A DNA stretch of 64,000 bases from Heterocephalus glaber (taxonomy: Eukaryota > Chordata > Mammalia > Rodentia > Bathyergidae), in contig NW_004624881.1 of NCBI RefSeq assembly GCF_000247695.1, positions 3,054,444 to 3,118,443 of the forward strand, written 5' to 3'. The notes beneath the pieces were generated by a model, which did no database searches, had not been told where the DNA came from, and saw only the letters and a program-made list of their open reading frames with translations. The translations under genes and the position numbers were made by a program. Shown one piece after another: positions 1-10,765 of the stretch (its first letter is position 1; every line of letters begins with the position of its first letter).

Positions 1-340
1 TAAAAATTTATTTTATGAAAAGAAACAATACAATTTCATAACAAAATAAGAGAATATCAATAGATAATACACTGTGTATCATAATCTTCAAAGTAGTTCT
101 TTATAACACATAGACAAGATTCTGCCTCACAAAAAATAACAGATAACATTTTTTTAAACTTTCTTTTTGGTAAATTAAAAGAAACTAATAAAATAAATGA
201 AATAAATTAGCATGTATTTTTAATGGAATAATTTGGAGAATTATTTGAACTCCTTTCTACTTCCTATTTATCTGTCTTCTATTTTGCTCTCGTTCTCTCT
301 TTCCATATATATTTTTCTTCATATAAAAGAAACCACAAGA
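1..340. repeat. Segmental duplication block, copy A
   Basis: This stretch is clearly similar to about 46960-47330. Shared words include the ATCTTCAAAG stretch (about 83-92 and 47045-47054), GAATTATTTGAACT (238-251 and 47214-47227) and CTACTTCCTATTTA. The shared part runs from unique-looking AT-rich sequence into an antisense L1 3' UTR. That suggests the L1 was already present before the block was copied, rather than two independent insertions. The block lies about 1 kb upstream of the first OR gene and holds no coding region. Confidence 0.6.
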
Positions 341-690
341 TATTTAAGCTTATGTGTCCAACTTATTTCATTTAATATTGTGTCTCAAGTTGTATCCACT
401 TATGTTTGAATGCTCCCAGGTCATTTTCCTTTTAAAGGAAATCTCCTACATTGTTGGTGGGAATGTAAAATAGTACAACCACTATGAAGTTCAATACAGT
501 GATTCTGTCAAACACTAAAAATATGTTACACTTGGCCCAGTTATTTCTCCTTGCAGGTAACTTCTCAAGAGAGTTAAACTCATTATACTGGCATACATGC
601 CTATCCATGTTTACAGCACACAACTTATGATACCTAGATCTTGGATGGAGTGTACACCTGTGCTACAACAGATGAATGAATAAGGAAAAG
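240..690 (-). mobile_element. LINE-1 3' fragment with internal inversion
   Basis: Bases 240-420 match the antisense of the L1 3' UTR seen elsewhere here (58790-58960), including the TCATATAAAAGAAACCAC segment. Bases 440-690 match L1 in the opposite (sense) direction: the GTTGGTGGGAATGTAAAATAG segment followed by the region ending GATGAATGAATAAGGAAAA. Opposite orientations meeting at about 425-440 are typical of twin-primed insertion, in which the 5' part of the cDNA is inverted. It is non-coding and old. Confidence 0.65.
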
Positions 691-954
691 TTTTATTCAC
701 TTTTCATAGTAGGACCAGAGCACAAAGAAAGTAGTAGTAGTACTCTCCAGATCACAGGCTCAAGAGAAAATCCAACTTAGTACGATCAACTCATTCTGTT
801 CATTAATTCGACAGATACTGAACAACTCTTATGAACCAGGCAATGCACTAGGCATTTGGCTTCAACCAGTGAATAGAGCAAAGGTATCCTAAAAATTCTG
901 GTGGAGAAAATGACAATAGGAATAGACCCAACTCATATTCATTATTTAATATGA

Positions 955-1300
955 TAGAAAGTGGAATTGGGCAGGCAAAATGTGAAATGGAGCAGGTTCA
1001 GAGGACCAGGAAAGTCAGGGTTCAAGACTTTCAGAGGTGTGAAGGGTAGGCCACTACAGGCCACATCTGAGAGGTAATTGGAGGAAAGTTCACAGAATTC
1101 ACTATGACCTTGAGGCTCAATGTAGAGCCAGGGTAGATTCAATATGCTAAGTCTCCCCAGGTGACTGACACCCATAAATGCCCATTCTGTAAGTTTGGCA
1201 TCAGTAAAACTCTCTAGTAGACCTTTGATATTGATGTAAAATACTTCAAAAGGCCTCATTTTGTTACATAGATCCATGGGAATGAGTTTGGGATTTATCT
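955..1300 (+). repeat. OR 5' flank, duplicated with the 7.1 kb copy
   Basis: This flank aligns with 7140-7430 over about 300 bases at moderate identity. Examples are GAGGACCAGGAAAGTCAG against GTGGACCAGGAGAGCCAG, and TTGAGGCTCAATGTAGAGCCAGG against a matching stretch at 7290-7312. Each copy ends roughly 50-150 bases before an OR start codon. The duplication that made the second OR2AJ1-like copy therefore carried at least 400 bases of upstream DNA, possibly with leader-exon or promoter sequence. Confidence 0.6.
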
Positions 1301-1308
1301 ACTTTTTC

Positions 1309-1329
1309 ATCTTTTCATTTTCTCTTTAG
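1309..1329 (+). promoter_or_regulatory. Predicted splice acceptor of the OR coding exon
   Basis: A pyrimidine-rich tract ends in TTTTCTCTTTAG, with the AG at 1328-1329, 20 bases before the ATG at 1350. Mammalian OR genes usually have one or more non-coding leader exons spliced to a single coding exon just before the start codon, so this is the expected acceptor position. The leader exon itself could not be located. Confidence 0.5.
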
Positions 1330-1349
1330 CTAAAACACAGAAATGCAAA

Positions 1350-2291
1350 ATGATTCCTGAGAATCAGACTTCCAGCACTGATTTCATTCTTCTGGGACTG
1401 TTCTCTTCCTCCCACACCAGCCTGGTCTTCTTCTCAACTCTCTTCATTGTTTTCATCCTGACTGTCACAGAAAATGCCCTCCTGATCCTCCTCATCCGCA
1501 GGGACTCCCGGCTCCACTCCCCAATGTACTTCCTGCTCAGCCACCTCTCCTTCATGGACATCTTGCAAATTTCCAGCATTGTCCCCAAAATGATCACCAA
1601 CTTCCTGTCTGGCACCAGAACTATTTCCTTTGCAGGCTGTGGATTCCAGGTCTTCCTTTATGTCATCCTGCTTGGTGGCGAGTGCCTTCTCCTGGCTGCC
1701 ATGTCCTATGATCGCTATGTGGCCATCTGCCACCCCCTGCGCTATGCCATGCTCATGAGTGACAGTGTCAGTGTGCTCCTGGCTGCAGGGGCCTGGCTGG
1801 TGGGGATCCTGAACTCCATAGTCCACACAGCCTATGTGCTCCACTTTCCCTTCTGTGAGCCTAGGGTGATTGATCACTATTTCTGTGAGATCCCTGCCTT
1901 GCTGAAGTTGTCCTGTGTGGACACATCACACTATGAACAAGGAGTTGATGTAAGCACCACTATTTTCCTGTTGATCCCTTTCTCCATGATCTCTGTATCT
2001 TATATCAAAATTTTGCACACTATCTTGCAAACTAAATCCTCAGAGGCCCGGAAAAAGTCCTTTTCCACCTGTTCCTTCCACATGGTTGTGGTTGTCATGT
2101 ACTATGGGCCCTTTATTTTCATATACATGAGACCCAAATCCTACCACACTCCAGGCCAGGATAAGTTCCTGGCCATATTCTACACCATCCTCACACCCAC
2201 CCTCAACCCTGTTATTTACAGCTTCAGAAATAAAGATGTTCTGAAGGCAATGAAAAACATGCTCAAATGTCTTCCCCTAGCTAAAAAGTGA
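1350..2291 (+). CDS. OR2AJ1: Olfactory receptor, OR2AJ1-like, intact
   Basis: This is a 313-residue single-exon class II odorant receptor, a seven-helix GPCR of olfactory sensory neuron cilia that couples to the olfactory Gs-type protein. An N-glycosylation sequon (NQT) is at residues 5-7. TM1 carries Asn42, with Glu instead of the usual Gly before it, a feature I also recall from human OR2AJ1. LHSPMYFLLSHLSFMD (55-70) marks TM2. Cys97 and Cys179 are the conserved disulfide pair. MSYDRYVAICHPL (118-130) has an intact DRY. SY (217-218), KSFSTCSFH (236-244, usually KAFSTCSSH) and NPVIY (286-290) are present. The start gives the normal length and sits just after a predicted acceptor. The C-terminal half closely matches remembered OR2AJ1 (YYGPFIF, RPKSYHTPGQDKF). 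Orthology rather than paralogy is inferred; a broken copy lies 6.2 kb downstream. The ligand is unknown. Confidence 0.93.
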   Translation: MIPENQTSSTDFILLGLFSSSHTSLVFFSTLFIVFILTVTENALLILLIRRDSRLHSPMYFLLSHLSFMDILQISSIVPKMITNFLSGTRTISFAGCGFQVFLYVILLGGECLLLAAMSYDRYVAICHPLRYAMLMSDSVSVLLAAGAWLVGILNSIVHTAYVLHFPFCEPRVIDHYFCEIPALLKLSCVDTSHYEQGVDVSTTIFLLIPFSMISVSYIKILHTILQTKSSEARKKSFSTCSFHMVVVVMYYGPFIFIYMRPKSYHTPGQDKFLAIFYTILTPTLNPVIYSFRNKDVLKAMKNMLKCLPLAKK

Positions 2292-2439
2292 ATGGAGAAT
2301 AGGCCTCTACTTTGGGTTTTCTCTTCTTTTCATATCTTGTAACTCCAGGATATTCACTATGTTTACCTGGCAAGACAATCAAAGCTTCTTTCTTGCTTTC
2401 AAAGTGTGTTGTTGGGAAGCTTGCTGACAATAACTAAGC

Positions 2440-2445
2440 AATAAA
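2440..2445 (+). terminator. Candidate polyadenylation signal
   Basis: An AATAAA lies 149 bases after the stop codon of the OR2AJ1-like gene, and a second lies at 2543-2548. Either could end the mRNA. In AT-rich DNA such hexamers are common, so this is only a positional suggestion. Confidence 0.35.
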
Positions 2446-2545
2446 TATGTTGTTTTTGTAAATACAAACCTCTAAAAATGTACTCTTCCTTCTCTGGTAC
2501 TAATTGTGATGTACTTATGGTAAGAGTTGATCCAAGGTTTCTAAT

Positions 2546-5507
2546 AAATTTATAAGAACTTCATGTTATCATATTTAAAGAATCACTCACACAGACTTTC
2601 TATGTGAAATATGAATTCTTATCTTGTCTGGATTTTCACTTTATATCTAATATGCACTCAGATCTCAGGATGAATTATTTCATAGGTAACTTGCAATAAG
2701 TCATGCAAATCATATCACTTATAATATGCAGTTTCCTAGCATGACAATAATGAAAATTTTCATTTTCTATAAAAGGAAGAGTACAATAAAATCTTGTTTT
2801 ATCCCTGGGGACTCATCTTTTAATATTGATGCGTATTTCTGTAAACACATACAATATTATATTTATAAATTTATTTATGGATAGACAGTTGCTTTGCAAT
2901 TAGATGTCCTGAGCATCTTCTGCTCTTATGAACTCAGGTGTGTATTTGACTGTATTTGCAAACAACATGCCCATCTTCTGTGACAGGTTCCGGTGTCCCA
3001 ACCCTCTTCGCATAGCTAGTGACTCACTGCCCCTTCCCCACATAGCCACTTCCATAGGCCTTTCCTTCCCCACCCTGACAACTCAGAAAATCTCAGGTTG
3101 TGTCTGGAAAGAGGAGTTCACAGGAACTTTTCATCTTCTTGACTGCATGTGCATTGCATAAACCCTGCACACAGAAGCCTAGAGTCTGAGTGTGTTGAAT
3201 TATAATGCATGGTGGCCAGCATGTTCTGCATGGGTCAGCAGACATATCTTTTTTTCTGTAATGCTGTATGTCCTCATGTCTGCTAACTCTAGATTGAGTT
3301 CATCTTATTCCTGCTGGCCTTCACTGAAAACAGCAAATTAATCAGCACTATTTTTATGCTTATCTGGTTTACTAACTCATTGCTGCACCTTTGTCTTCTA
3401 GGCAAAAGCAAAGAAAGAAAAGTTGAATATTTTGCTAATCACCACATTGCACATCCCTCAGCCTTCTCCAAAGTGCTGGATCTTTGCTATCTTCTTCTTC
3501 CTTCAAAGGACTTACTTTTAAAATTCCCAGTGCATAATCAGAGAGAATTTGCTTCTGTCTTCAGTATAATACAACTATTAGATAGGAAATTTTACAACAA
3601 AGAGATATACATATTTAGAGAATTAAGGTACAAAACAAGGCCACAGTTAATAAAACTATATTGTATGAAGCATCTTTGTTTAATAATTATACTTCTATTG
3701 TTATCTTCACAAAACATATCTATGTGTGTGCTAGTCATTTTCCTATCAACTTATAACCTAGAGAACCATGTTATAAATGCCAAATATGGACTGTAAAATT
3801 TATTTCAATTAATAAAATGAGAAGTCATTTTTAAGCCATGCATTGGAGGCAAGGGCTGATGTAACAGCCCCAGAAGGCTCTGGTGCCCCTTCATCAGCAG
3901 GAAATGTCCTAGTGGCTTCAGCCTTCTGTCTCAGAGTCTCTGTGGGCTGCTCTCTGTAGGACAGCACAGAACCATTGCAGAAGCTTTCACCATCTTGGCC
4001 CTCCACTGAAAAGCCAGGGAGATGCAGGAATTAGGTCTGTGACCGCAGGTCCCACCACACCACATTCAGTTGTCCAGAGCTCAGTGGTGTCTCAGTCCTG
4101 CATCTGCTGAGTGCTGAGAATGGTTAAGTTTGATGTGGGAGGGACAAGGGCACTTGTGCACTGTGTGTCTGACAGGGAAGGGGGAGATGTGTTCCAGCCA
4201 TCAGGACCACATGGACTGGCCAGATGGGAAACTTGGGAGAGGTGCTTATGGAGGAAGAATATGGAGATTACCTTGCATGCAAGGTAGGGACACATAGGTT
4301 AAACCCAGGATGCAATTTTATTTCAGGTCTGAGCTGCTGCACATGGTGGTGACACTCACTGCTGGGGAACTAACTGCACAGATGCAGCTCTCTAGGATGC
4401 AGTGACCTCACCCTGGGACACCAGTCACACTGCAGATGGGGGCAGTGTGCATCAGGACCACAGTCCTGCTGTCCTGGGCAGGTTACAGGGAGATGGGAGA
4501 AAATTCCCAGTGTCCTATGAGGGAGATGTTCTAGTGAAGGGCTAGTGGGAAAGGATGGAGCCCAGTGGTGCCAGAATGGATGAGACAGGAACCCCAGGGC
4601 ACTCAGTATGCCCACTGCACCTGGCTGGACATCACCAGAGGCAGGGGCTTCACAGGGAAACTGCTGTAGAATTCTGGAAGTGCCATGGAGTCCAGCTGGA
4701 TTGCAATGCCTTGTCCCATAGCTGGACCCACAGGGAGGCTGCTGCAGGTTAACATAAGCTACACTGGCATCACTTGATTGTGTGTTCCCTCATAGGCCCA
4801 GCATTACAAGGGACAGGGAGAGCCTTCCCATAGGTGGGGGGAACCTGCCAGTCCTCTGCCTGGGGGAAGTCAGGAAACACTGCTACAGATGCCCCATTCC
4901 AGCTCCAGTCCCTTAGAGTGTTCCTTCTACTTGGCAAGGAACTTCAGAAGACAGAAGGGCATTTCAGGAACACTAGGCTAAATCCCTAGATTTTTTCTGG
5001 GTCGATACACTATACCATGATTTTATAGAAGATACGGAGTGCTGCAAAGAGTCACAGGGGCAGAATACTTAATTACACCTGGCAGTGGCTGGTAAACATG
5101 AAAGTGTGAGCAGATGGGGTGACCACCTCCAACAGGAGGAGCAGGGCCTTGCCCTCTCACACACAGCTGTGTGGATGTGAGAGAGAAACCTAACTCCACC
5201 TTCTCCCCAGATACAATCATGTCCTCCAGCCCTCAGAGAGCTCCAAAAACAAGGATCTTTGCAGGGTGTGAGTCCATTACATAATTCTGACCTGCAGAAG
5301 TGTATTCCATTCCACTTTATTCACTTATATTCTATCATTTCCTCAACCTCTCTCTTTCCTAGTTAGCAATAATAGCTCAAATGTTTATCTAAACTATCCA
5401 GAAAGAATACCTATCATAATCACACTGTAATAATAAAAATGATGATATAGCAATAATTGAAAAAAATTTAGTCATTGTCTCAGAGTACTTGCCAGTACCA
5501 GGTTCCG

Positions 5508-5510
<3 letters not shown>
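2546..5510. other. Intergenic, no gene recognised
   Basis: The DNA is AT-rich to about 3830, then more GC-rich with unremarkable composition to about 5250. Open frames of up to 146 codons (for example 3356-3796) show no recognisable domain and look random. A perfect TCCCNNGGGA site, the EBF/Olf-1 type recognition sequence, is at 2802-2811. No repeat family could be named with confidence. Confidence 0.5.

Positions 5511-5513
<3 letters not shown>

Positions 5514-5546
<33 letters not shown>
5514..5546. repeat. (TG)n microsatellite
   Basis: About 16 uninterrupted TG units, preceded by an interrupted TG run. This is a likely length-polymorphic marker. Confidence 0.95.
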
Positions 5547-5547
<1 letters not shown>

Positions 5548-5549
5548 CT

Positions 5550-7135
5550 GTTGTGTTTTTAACTGTCTTTTAATTTCCAAAATATTATGAGGCACTTCAT
5601 ATAATAGAAATTGATTTCAGATCAATTCATTCCAGAATATTGCATTTCACCCAATTTTGGGTCTTATTCCTCTTTTTAAAAAATAGGAAATAAATTGCTT
5701 ATGTTGCTATTTTCTTAACATAATTACATGAAAAAATAGGAAACTCAATCCTAGGCAAGGCAGAGTGTTATATATTTACTGTACCTCCTCCATGCCATGC
5801 TCATAAAGTCCTCAATTGTATGAAATCTGCATTTAGGGCAATTCAGTGTTCAACACATGCCTCTCCCTAATAGTTCCGATGTATGTCAGACAATTATGAG
5901 CAACAGCCAGCTACTTTTATTCTGTTGGTCACCAACACAGGATATATCCCTATTTGAAATTTTCTCATAGAACATAGAAGTATTGAAACCAAGAGGGTCA
6001 TTAATATTAATAGCTTGTATTTTAAAAATAAATTGTCACCTCCGCATAGTACAAAATATAACTGAACATATCACAATTAATATTTTCCAGGTTTCCAATA
6101 TAAAATACCTGTCACAATAATTTTTTCAGTGAAGAATCAACAGTGTTATTTTTGTCTTTTCACACATTAGAGTCAAAATTATAAAGACAGGAAATAATGT
6201 AGGACTGAATAAGACATGTTGAGCACATGAATGTGCAGTTACATGAATCTTCCATCAAAATGTAACAGATTGTTTTATTCATTTGTATAATGAGTACCTG
6301 GGAAGGGAAAGGAAAATATTTTAAGTCTCAGCAAGTTAAAATTAGTGGATACATAGGGCTTTTCATAAATCTTGACTAAGAACAAAACAAATGATAAAAA
6401 CTTGAGTGTAGAATCAGTAGAGAGTAAAAGGTACCATAGAATTTATTTCTCTTTGGAGGAGATATTGTGATATGACCTTGTTTATAAGAAGAGAATTATT
6501 TCAATCCAGGAGTGAATTCAGTGGAACATTTGCACAGAAATCAGGCCAGAGCAAGTCGGTTACCAGTTGAATGTGTATGTCCAAAGGATTTCCATCAATA
6601 AGTTCAAGCAGTTTGTCTCAAGGTATAAAACAGTTGCATCCTTTGAATTAATTGATTATGAGCCAAATTGTTTATTTGAAATTTGTCATTGCAGCTTTCA
6701 CACTGTGTTGCCATATATAAAAATTTTTTAAATAATCCAAATTTTAAAATCTTAAAACAGACAAAACTAAAATATATTTCTGAAGATGGACTATTGGTTG
6801 TCCCTGACTCAAGCCTTTGATTTTCTCTGATAAAGTTTGACTGATGTTTCAAATTGCATACACAGGCTAAGCTAAATGGTGTTACTTTGCCACTTATTCA
6901 TATCAGTAGTCTTAGAAATAAGGTACTTTACTTTCTAAAAGTTTTGTATGAGTGAAAACACAATATGATAAGCATGTTCCCCAGCTCATATGTTGCACTT
7001 CTGAAAGAGACAGACAAGGCAGGGCTGGCTGTGCCCCAGGCAGTGTCTCCCACAGCATTTCACCCACAGCAGGAAGCAGGAGCACATCAGGGCAACACCC
7101 ACAACACATAGTTTACTGTGCACTACTCCAGGTGT
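5550..7135. other. AT-rich intergenic, no gene recognised
   Basis: No frame with receptor or other recognisable motifs. Short frames near 6900-7170 are on both strands at once and carry no domain. The end runs into the duplicated OR 5' flank. Confidence 0.5.
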
Positions 7136-7139
7136 GACA

Positions 7140-7430
7140 GAGTTGGGCATGAAAATATGGAGAATGATCAGCATAAGGTGGACCAGGAGAGCCAGGAACT
7201 GAGGGGGAGCAATGAGACTTCACAAGAGAGAGTGGGCCAGGTTCCCTGACAGGGTGCGCCAGAGTGAAGCACATGGAATTAGCTACACCTGAGACTCAGT
7301 GTGGAACCAGGAGCACAGCCAACATATCAGTGTCACCATTGGAATCAGAAAAGGAATTGTTCACCTTTTAGAGAATCTGCACTGACAACACTGGTTGAGA
7401 GGCCCTTGGTGTTGATCAGAAAAGATGCAT
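7140..7430 (+). repeat. OR 5' flank, second duplicated copy
   Basis: Paralogous to 955-1300, and 155-445 bases upstream of the pseudogene start at 7585. The strong acceptor seen in the first copy is not preserved: the sequence before this ATG is TTCTTTTTAAAGG, a weaker match. The receptor may have lost proper splicing as well as its reading frame. Confidence 0.55.
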
Positions 7431-7584
7431 AATCAACTTTCAATGTATTATGTAGTCAAATGTGAAGGTGATTGCCACTTAATTACTTTTATCATTTCAA
7501 TTTAATTGAATCCAGGCACTTGTTTAACTAACTAATTAATTCATTATGATTATTCTTTTTAAAGGAAAAAATAGAGGATTCAAG

Positions 7585-8517
7585 ATGATCCCTGAGAATC
7601 AGACGTCCAGCACTGATTTCGTTTTTCTGGGACTGTTCTCTTCCTCCCACACCAGCCTGGTCTTCTCCTCTCTGCTCATTCTTTTCATCCTGACTGTCAC
7701 AGAAAATGCCCTTCTGATCCTCCTCATCTGCAGGGACTCCCACCTCCACTCCCCAATGTACTTCCTGCTCAGCCACCTCTCCTTCATGGACATCTTACAC
7801 AACATCATTCCCAAATGATCACTAACTTCCTGTCTGGCACTAGAGCTATCTCCTTTGCAGGCTATGGATTCCAGGTCTTCCTGTCCATCATCCTGCCAGG
7901 TGGCAAGTGCCTTCTCCTGGCTGCCATGATCTATGATAGGTACATGGCCATCACCCACCCCCTGCATTATGCCATGCTCCTGAGTGACAGTGTCAGTATG
8001 CTCCAGGCCATGGGGTCCTGGCTGGTGGGGGACCCTGAACTCCATAGTCCTCATAGCCTATGTGCTCCACTTTCCCTTCTGTGAGCCTAGGGTGATCGAT
8101 CGCTATTTCTGTGAAGTTCCTGCCTTGCTGAAGTTGTCTTGTGTGGACACATCACACTATGAACAAGGACTTTATGTTAATGCTGTTATTTTCCTGTTCA
8201 CCTCTTTTTCCATGATCTCTGTATCTTATGTCAAAATTCTACATACAGTCTTGCAAACCAAATGGTGAGAGGCCCGAAAAAAGTCCTTTTTCACCTGTTC
8301 CTTCCACATAGTTGTGGTTGTCATGAACTATGGGCTCCTTATTTTCACATACATGAGACCCAAATCCTACCACACTCCAGGCCAGGATAAGTTCCATTAC
8401 ATATTCTACACCATTCTCACACCCACCCTCAACCTTGTCATCTACAGCTTCAAGAATAAAGATGTTTTGAAGGCCATGAAAAACATGCTCAAAAGTAATT
8501 TTCATCATAAAAATTAG
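7585..8517 (+). pseudogene. OR2AJ1-like olfactory receptor pseudogene
   Basis: Most of the length is closely similar to the intact gene at 1350-2291, 6235 bases upstream in the same orientation: a tandem duplicate. Lesions by comparison are as follows. A 3-base loss and then a 1-base loss at about 7800-7815 (TM2, before the MITNFL segment) shift the frame. A 1-base gain in the G run at about 8029-8034 (TM4) shifts it again. TGA at 8266-8268 replaces a Ser codon (TCA in the intact copy) at the start of the third cytoplasmic loop. In the last segment NPVIY has become NLVIY. AICHPL has become AITHPL after an intact DRY. The ATG and the first 70 or so codons are still open. It cannot make a full receptor and is most likely non-functional. 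Confidence 0.93.
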
Positions 8518-8521
8518 GTAG

Positions 8522-8612
8522 GGGTCTGAGGTGGTAGCTCAGTGGCACAGCACTTGGTGAGCATACACAAGGTCCTGGGGTCAATCCCCAGTACCACAAA
8601 TAAAAATGAGGT
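8522..8612 (+). mobile_element. ID-type SINE
   Basis: A tRNA-like box A (GGTAGCTCAGTGGCACAG) and box B (GGTCAATCCCCAG) are followed by CACAAATAAAAAT. It is inserted a few bases after the stop of the OR pseudogene. The internal promoter boxes are remnants of a tRNA-Ala-derived retroposon, not a tRNA gene: no cloverleaf is preserved. Confidence 0.8.
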
Positions 8613-9137
8613 AAGAAAGATGCTGGAACTCTATATATTCATATTTCATCCCCAGAGTGTAGATATTACTTGTTTTGGAAAGAATATAAATGCTACATGT
8701 CTACATCGTGGGGAAGAAACATATATTCTAAGACACTAATTGATGAAAAAAGTAGTTTGGAAGACGTTTTGAATTTTGAATGCATAGTTTTAATATATAT
8801 CATGATATGATATGAATTATACTCATCTTGTATATGTAGGCAGTAAAAGAAAGTAAAACAACGCTTTGAACTTCTAATAAAATTATAATAATTTAAGGGA
8901 AATACTCTAAAACACTAATCCTGTATATATTACCTGAGAAAAACATATCTGTATTTCTGGTAGTTTTTTGAAAGTGAGTAAACTACTTTTTCAAATTTTA
9001 CAATCTGCTATTTAAATCCACAAATTGAAATCCCTTCTAGATACCTTCATATATACTGATTTTTTTTATTTATTAAAGTGAGAAATACAAATACCTTCAT
9101 GTAAATCTAATTTTCAGGAGAAATACTAGACTGCTGA

Positions 9138-9217
9138 TTTTTTTTTGTACGGGGGATCAAACTCGGGACCTTGCACTTGCGTGGCAGGTGATGGAACCAC
9201 TGAGCTAACTCCTGGCC
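9138..9217 (-). mobile_element. ID-type SINE with target-site duplication
   Basis: The T run at 9138 is the reversed poly(A). It is followed by the antisense ID body (GGGGGATCAAACTCGGGACC ... CACTGAGCTAACTCCTGGCC). Flanking near-identical 16-mers at 9115-9130 and 9218-9233 (CAGGAGAAATACTAGA and CAGGAGAAATATTAGA) look like the target-site duplication. Seven unrelated bases lie between the left copy and the T run. Confidence 0.85.
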
Positions 9218-9239
9218 CAGGAGAAATATTAGAGATATT

Positions 9240-10222
9240 GGGTAGGCATTAAGCTAGAAAAATAGAAGCCCTTATACCAATAGAGAGAAAATTCAAATTT
9301 ATATTTTCCACTTGAGGGGACCTGAGTTAATCTGATGAAACTAACTTACTAAGAATGCTATGACAGCATAAACTGTTAGGCTTAGGAAGATGAACAGTGA
9401 GAAGTGGACTGAGCATCACGTTATGAAATATGAATGGATGTTTCAGAACATGCAGTGCAGGCTCATCTACCTCTGCTCCAACCTAGAGCTCTGCTCCAAA
9501 TCTCCCTCACAGCCTGCTCCCACATGGATGCTGTCACCCTGAGGAGGTAACTTCCATCACAGGTACATCCCTGCCCTTGTGCCATTCCCCACTCCTGCCC
9601 ACCCAGTGTGATAGTTTGGCTTAGGCAAGATCTCTGCCCCTTATCTCAGGAGTCCAGCTGCTCACTCACAGACACAGAGGGTCCCACCACTTCCTCCAGC
9701 TGAGCTGCGCTATGCGGAAGGCCCTTAGCCTGGGCAGTGAGTCTGGATGTGCTGCTCACTCCTGAGAGCCTGGGTGAGGAGGACAGAGGGAGGGTGAGGA
9801 GAGCTCCGGTCCTCCAACCATGGCACTGATGGAGACTGCAAATAAGTACTTCTCCAGACCAGGTCAGCATGTTAGAGACTGTTTTGTGGGTCTGTATGAT
9901 GTTCATATAAAGAAGTGACCTTTGATGGACTTTTTTTAAAAGAGCAGATCAATAGCTTGAGTTTGGCGTGGCCAGTGAGCATGACAGGCTGATCTCCTGT
10001 CCAGTCTGAGACCCTGAGCTGTGACATGAGATGTGTTGATTTACTATTAAACTTGGACTTGTATTATTTTGTAAATGATATAATAATAAGTTAAAATATA
10101 ATAAGGTGAATTTTGTTACTTATATACTGCACACATTCCATATCTTGTATGTGAACTCACACAATTGCTCTTTACTGTGACTCAAGTCAGTCAAAACAAT
10201 GGATGCACCTGGAAACACAGCT
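9240..10222. other. Intergenic, no gene recognised
   Basis: A moderately GC-rich patch at about 9450-9890 is flanked by AT-rich DNA. GTGATAGTTTGGCTTAGGCA at 9608-9627 resembles the start of a MaLR-type LTR, but the rest could not be matched. No coding gene seen. Confidence 0.35.
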
Positions 10223-10258
10223 GATGTGGATGATATTGTCGATGTGGATGATATTGTC
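10223..10258. repeat. Perfect 18-base tandem duplication
   Basis: GATGTGGATGATATTGTC occurs twice back to back without mismatch. A third, degenerate start (AATATG) follows. Confidence 0.95.
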
Positions 10259-10539
10259 AATATGAAACATATGAGAATGGAGTAGCACCTTTAGGAAGAA
10301 ATCAGCTGCCTGGTGTTGAAACATTTCCCTCACATCACAGAATTAACTCATATGGAGGAAAAACAAGACATTTCCTGAATAAGGTTAATGGCCAAATACT
10401 GCACGGAGCATCTCTGTCTCCTACCAAGTTTACAACTGAATCGAAATGGAATCAGGAGCAGAATCACTGTGCATCTTGGTTTAAATCACATAAATTAATG
10501 TATCTACTGCAACACAAAGTATAATATTGACAGCAAATG

Positions 10540-10765
10540 ATGGCCAGGCTCAGGGGCACATGCCTCTTTCCAGAGACACAGGTGGCTGAAGGAGGAGGAT
10601 TATAAGAGCTAAGCCAGTTTGCTCCACTTAAGCAGATCCTGCCTCAAAATTTGGAAATAATAAAAATAGTAATATAGAAGGCAGGCATGCAGCACAGTGT
10701 AGAGGACTTTCCTAACTTGTGCAAAGTCCTGAGTTCCATCCCCAGCACTGCAGCAACAGCAGTAG
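10540..10765 (+). mobile_element. B1+ID dimeric SINE
   Basis: The left half resembles the 7SL-derived B1 body (GGCCAGGCTCAGGGGCACAT, the GAAGGAGGAGGATTATAAGAG segment, then CTGCCTCAAAATTT). An A-rich linker (AATAATAAAAATAGTAATAT) follows. The right half is an ID unit (CAGCACAGTGTAGAGGAC, then GAGTTCCATCCCCAGCACTG). The B1-linker-ID order is the B1-dID architecture known from non-murid rodents. Confidence 0.75.

Noticed and set aside
1434..1877. Long minus-strand open frame inside the intact OR (and similar ones in the other ORs)
   Set aside because: Antisense shadow of the OR coding strand, repeated at the same place in each paralogue.
3356..3796. 146-codon open frame downstream of the first OR
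   Set aside because: No domain or known protein, AT-rich codons, no promoter or splice context; consistent with chance.
8522..8612. tRNA gene (box A and box B present)
   Set aside because: No cloverleaf stems; A-rich end and many sister copies show it is a SINE.
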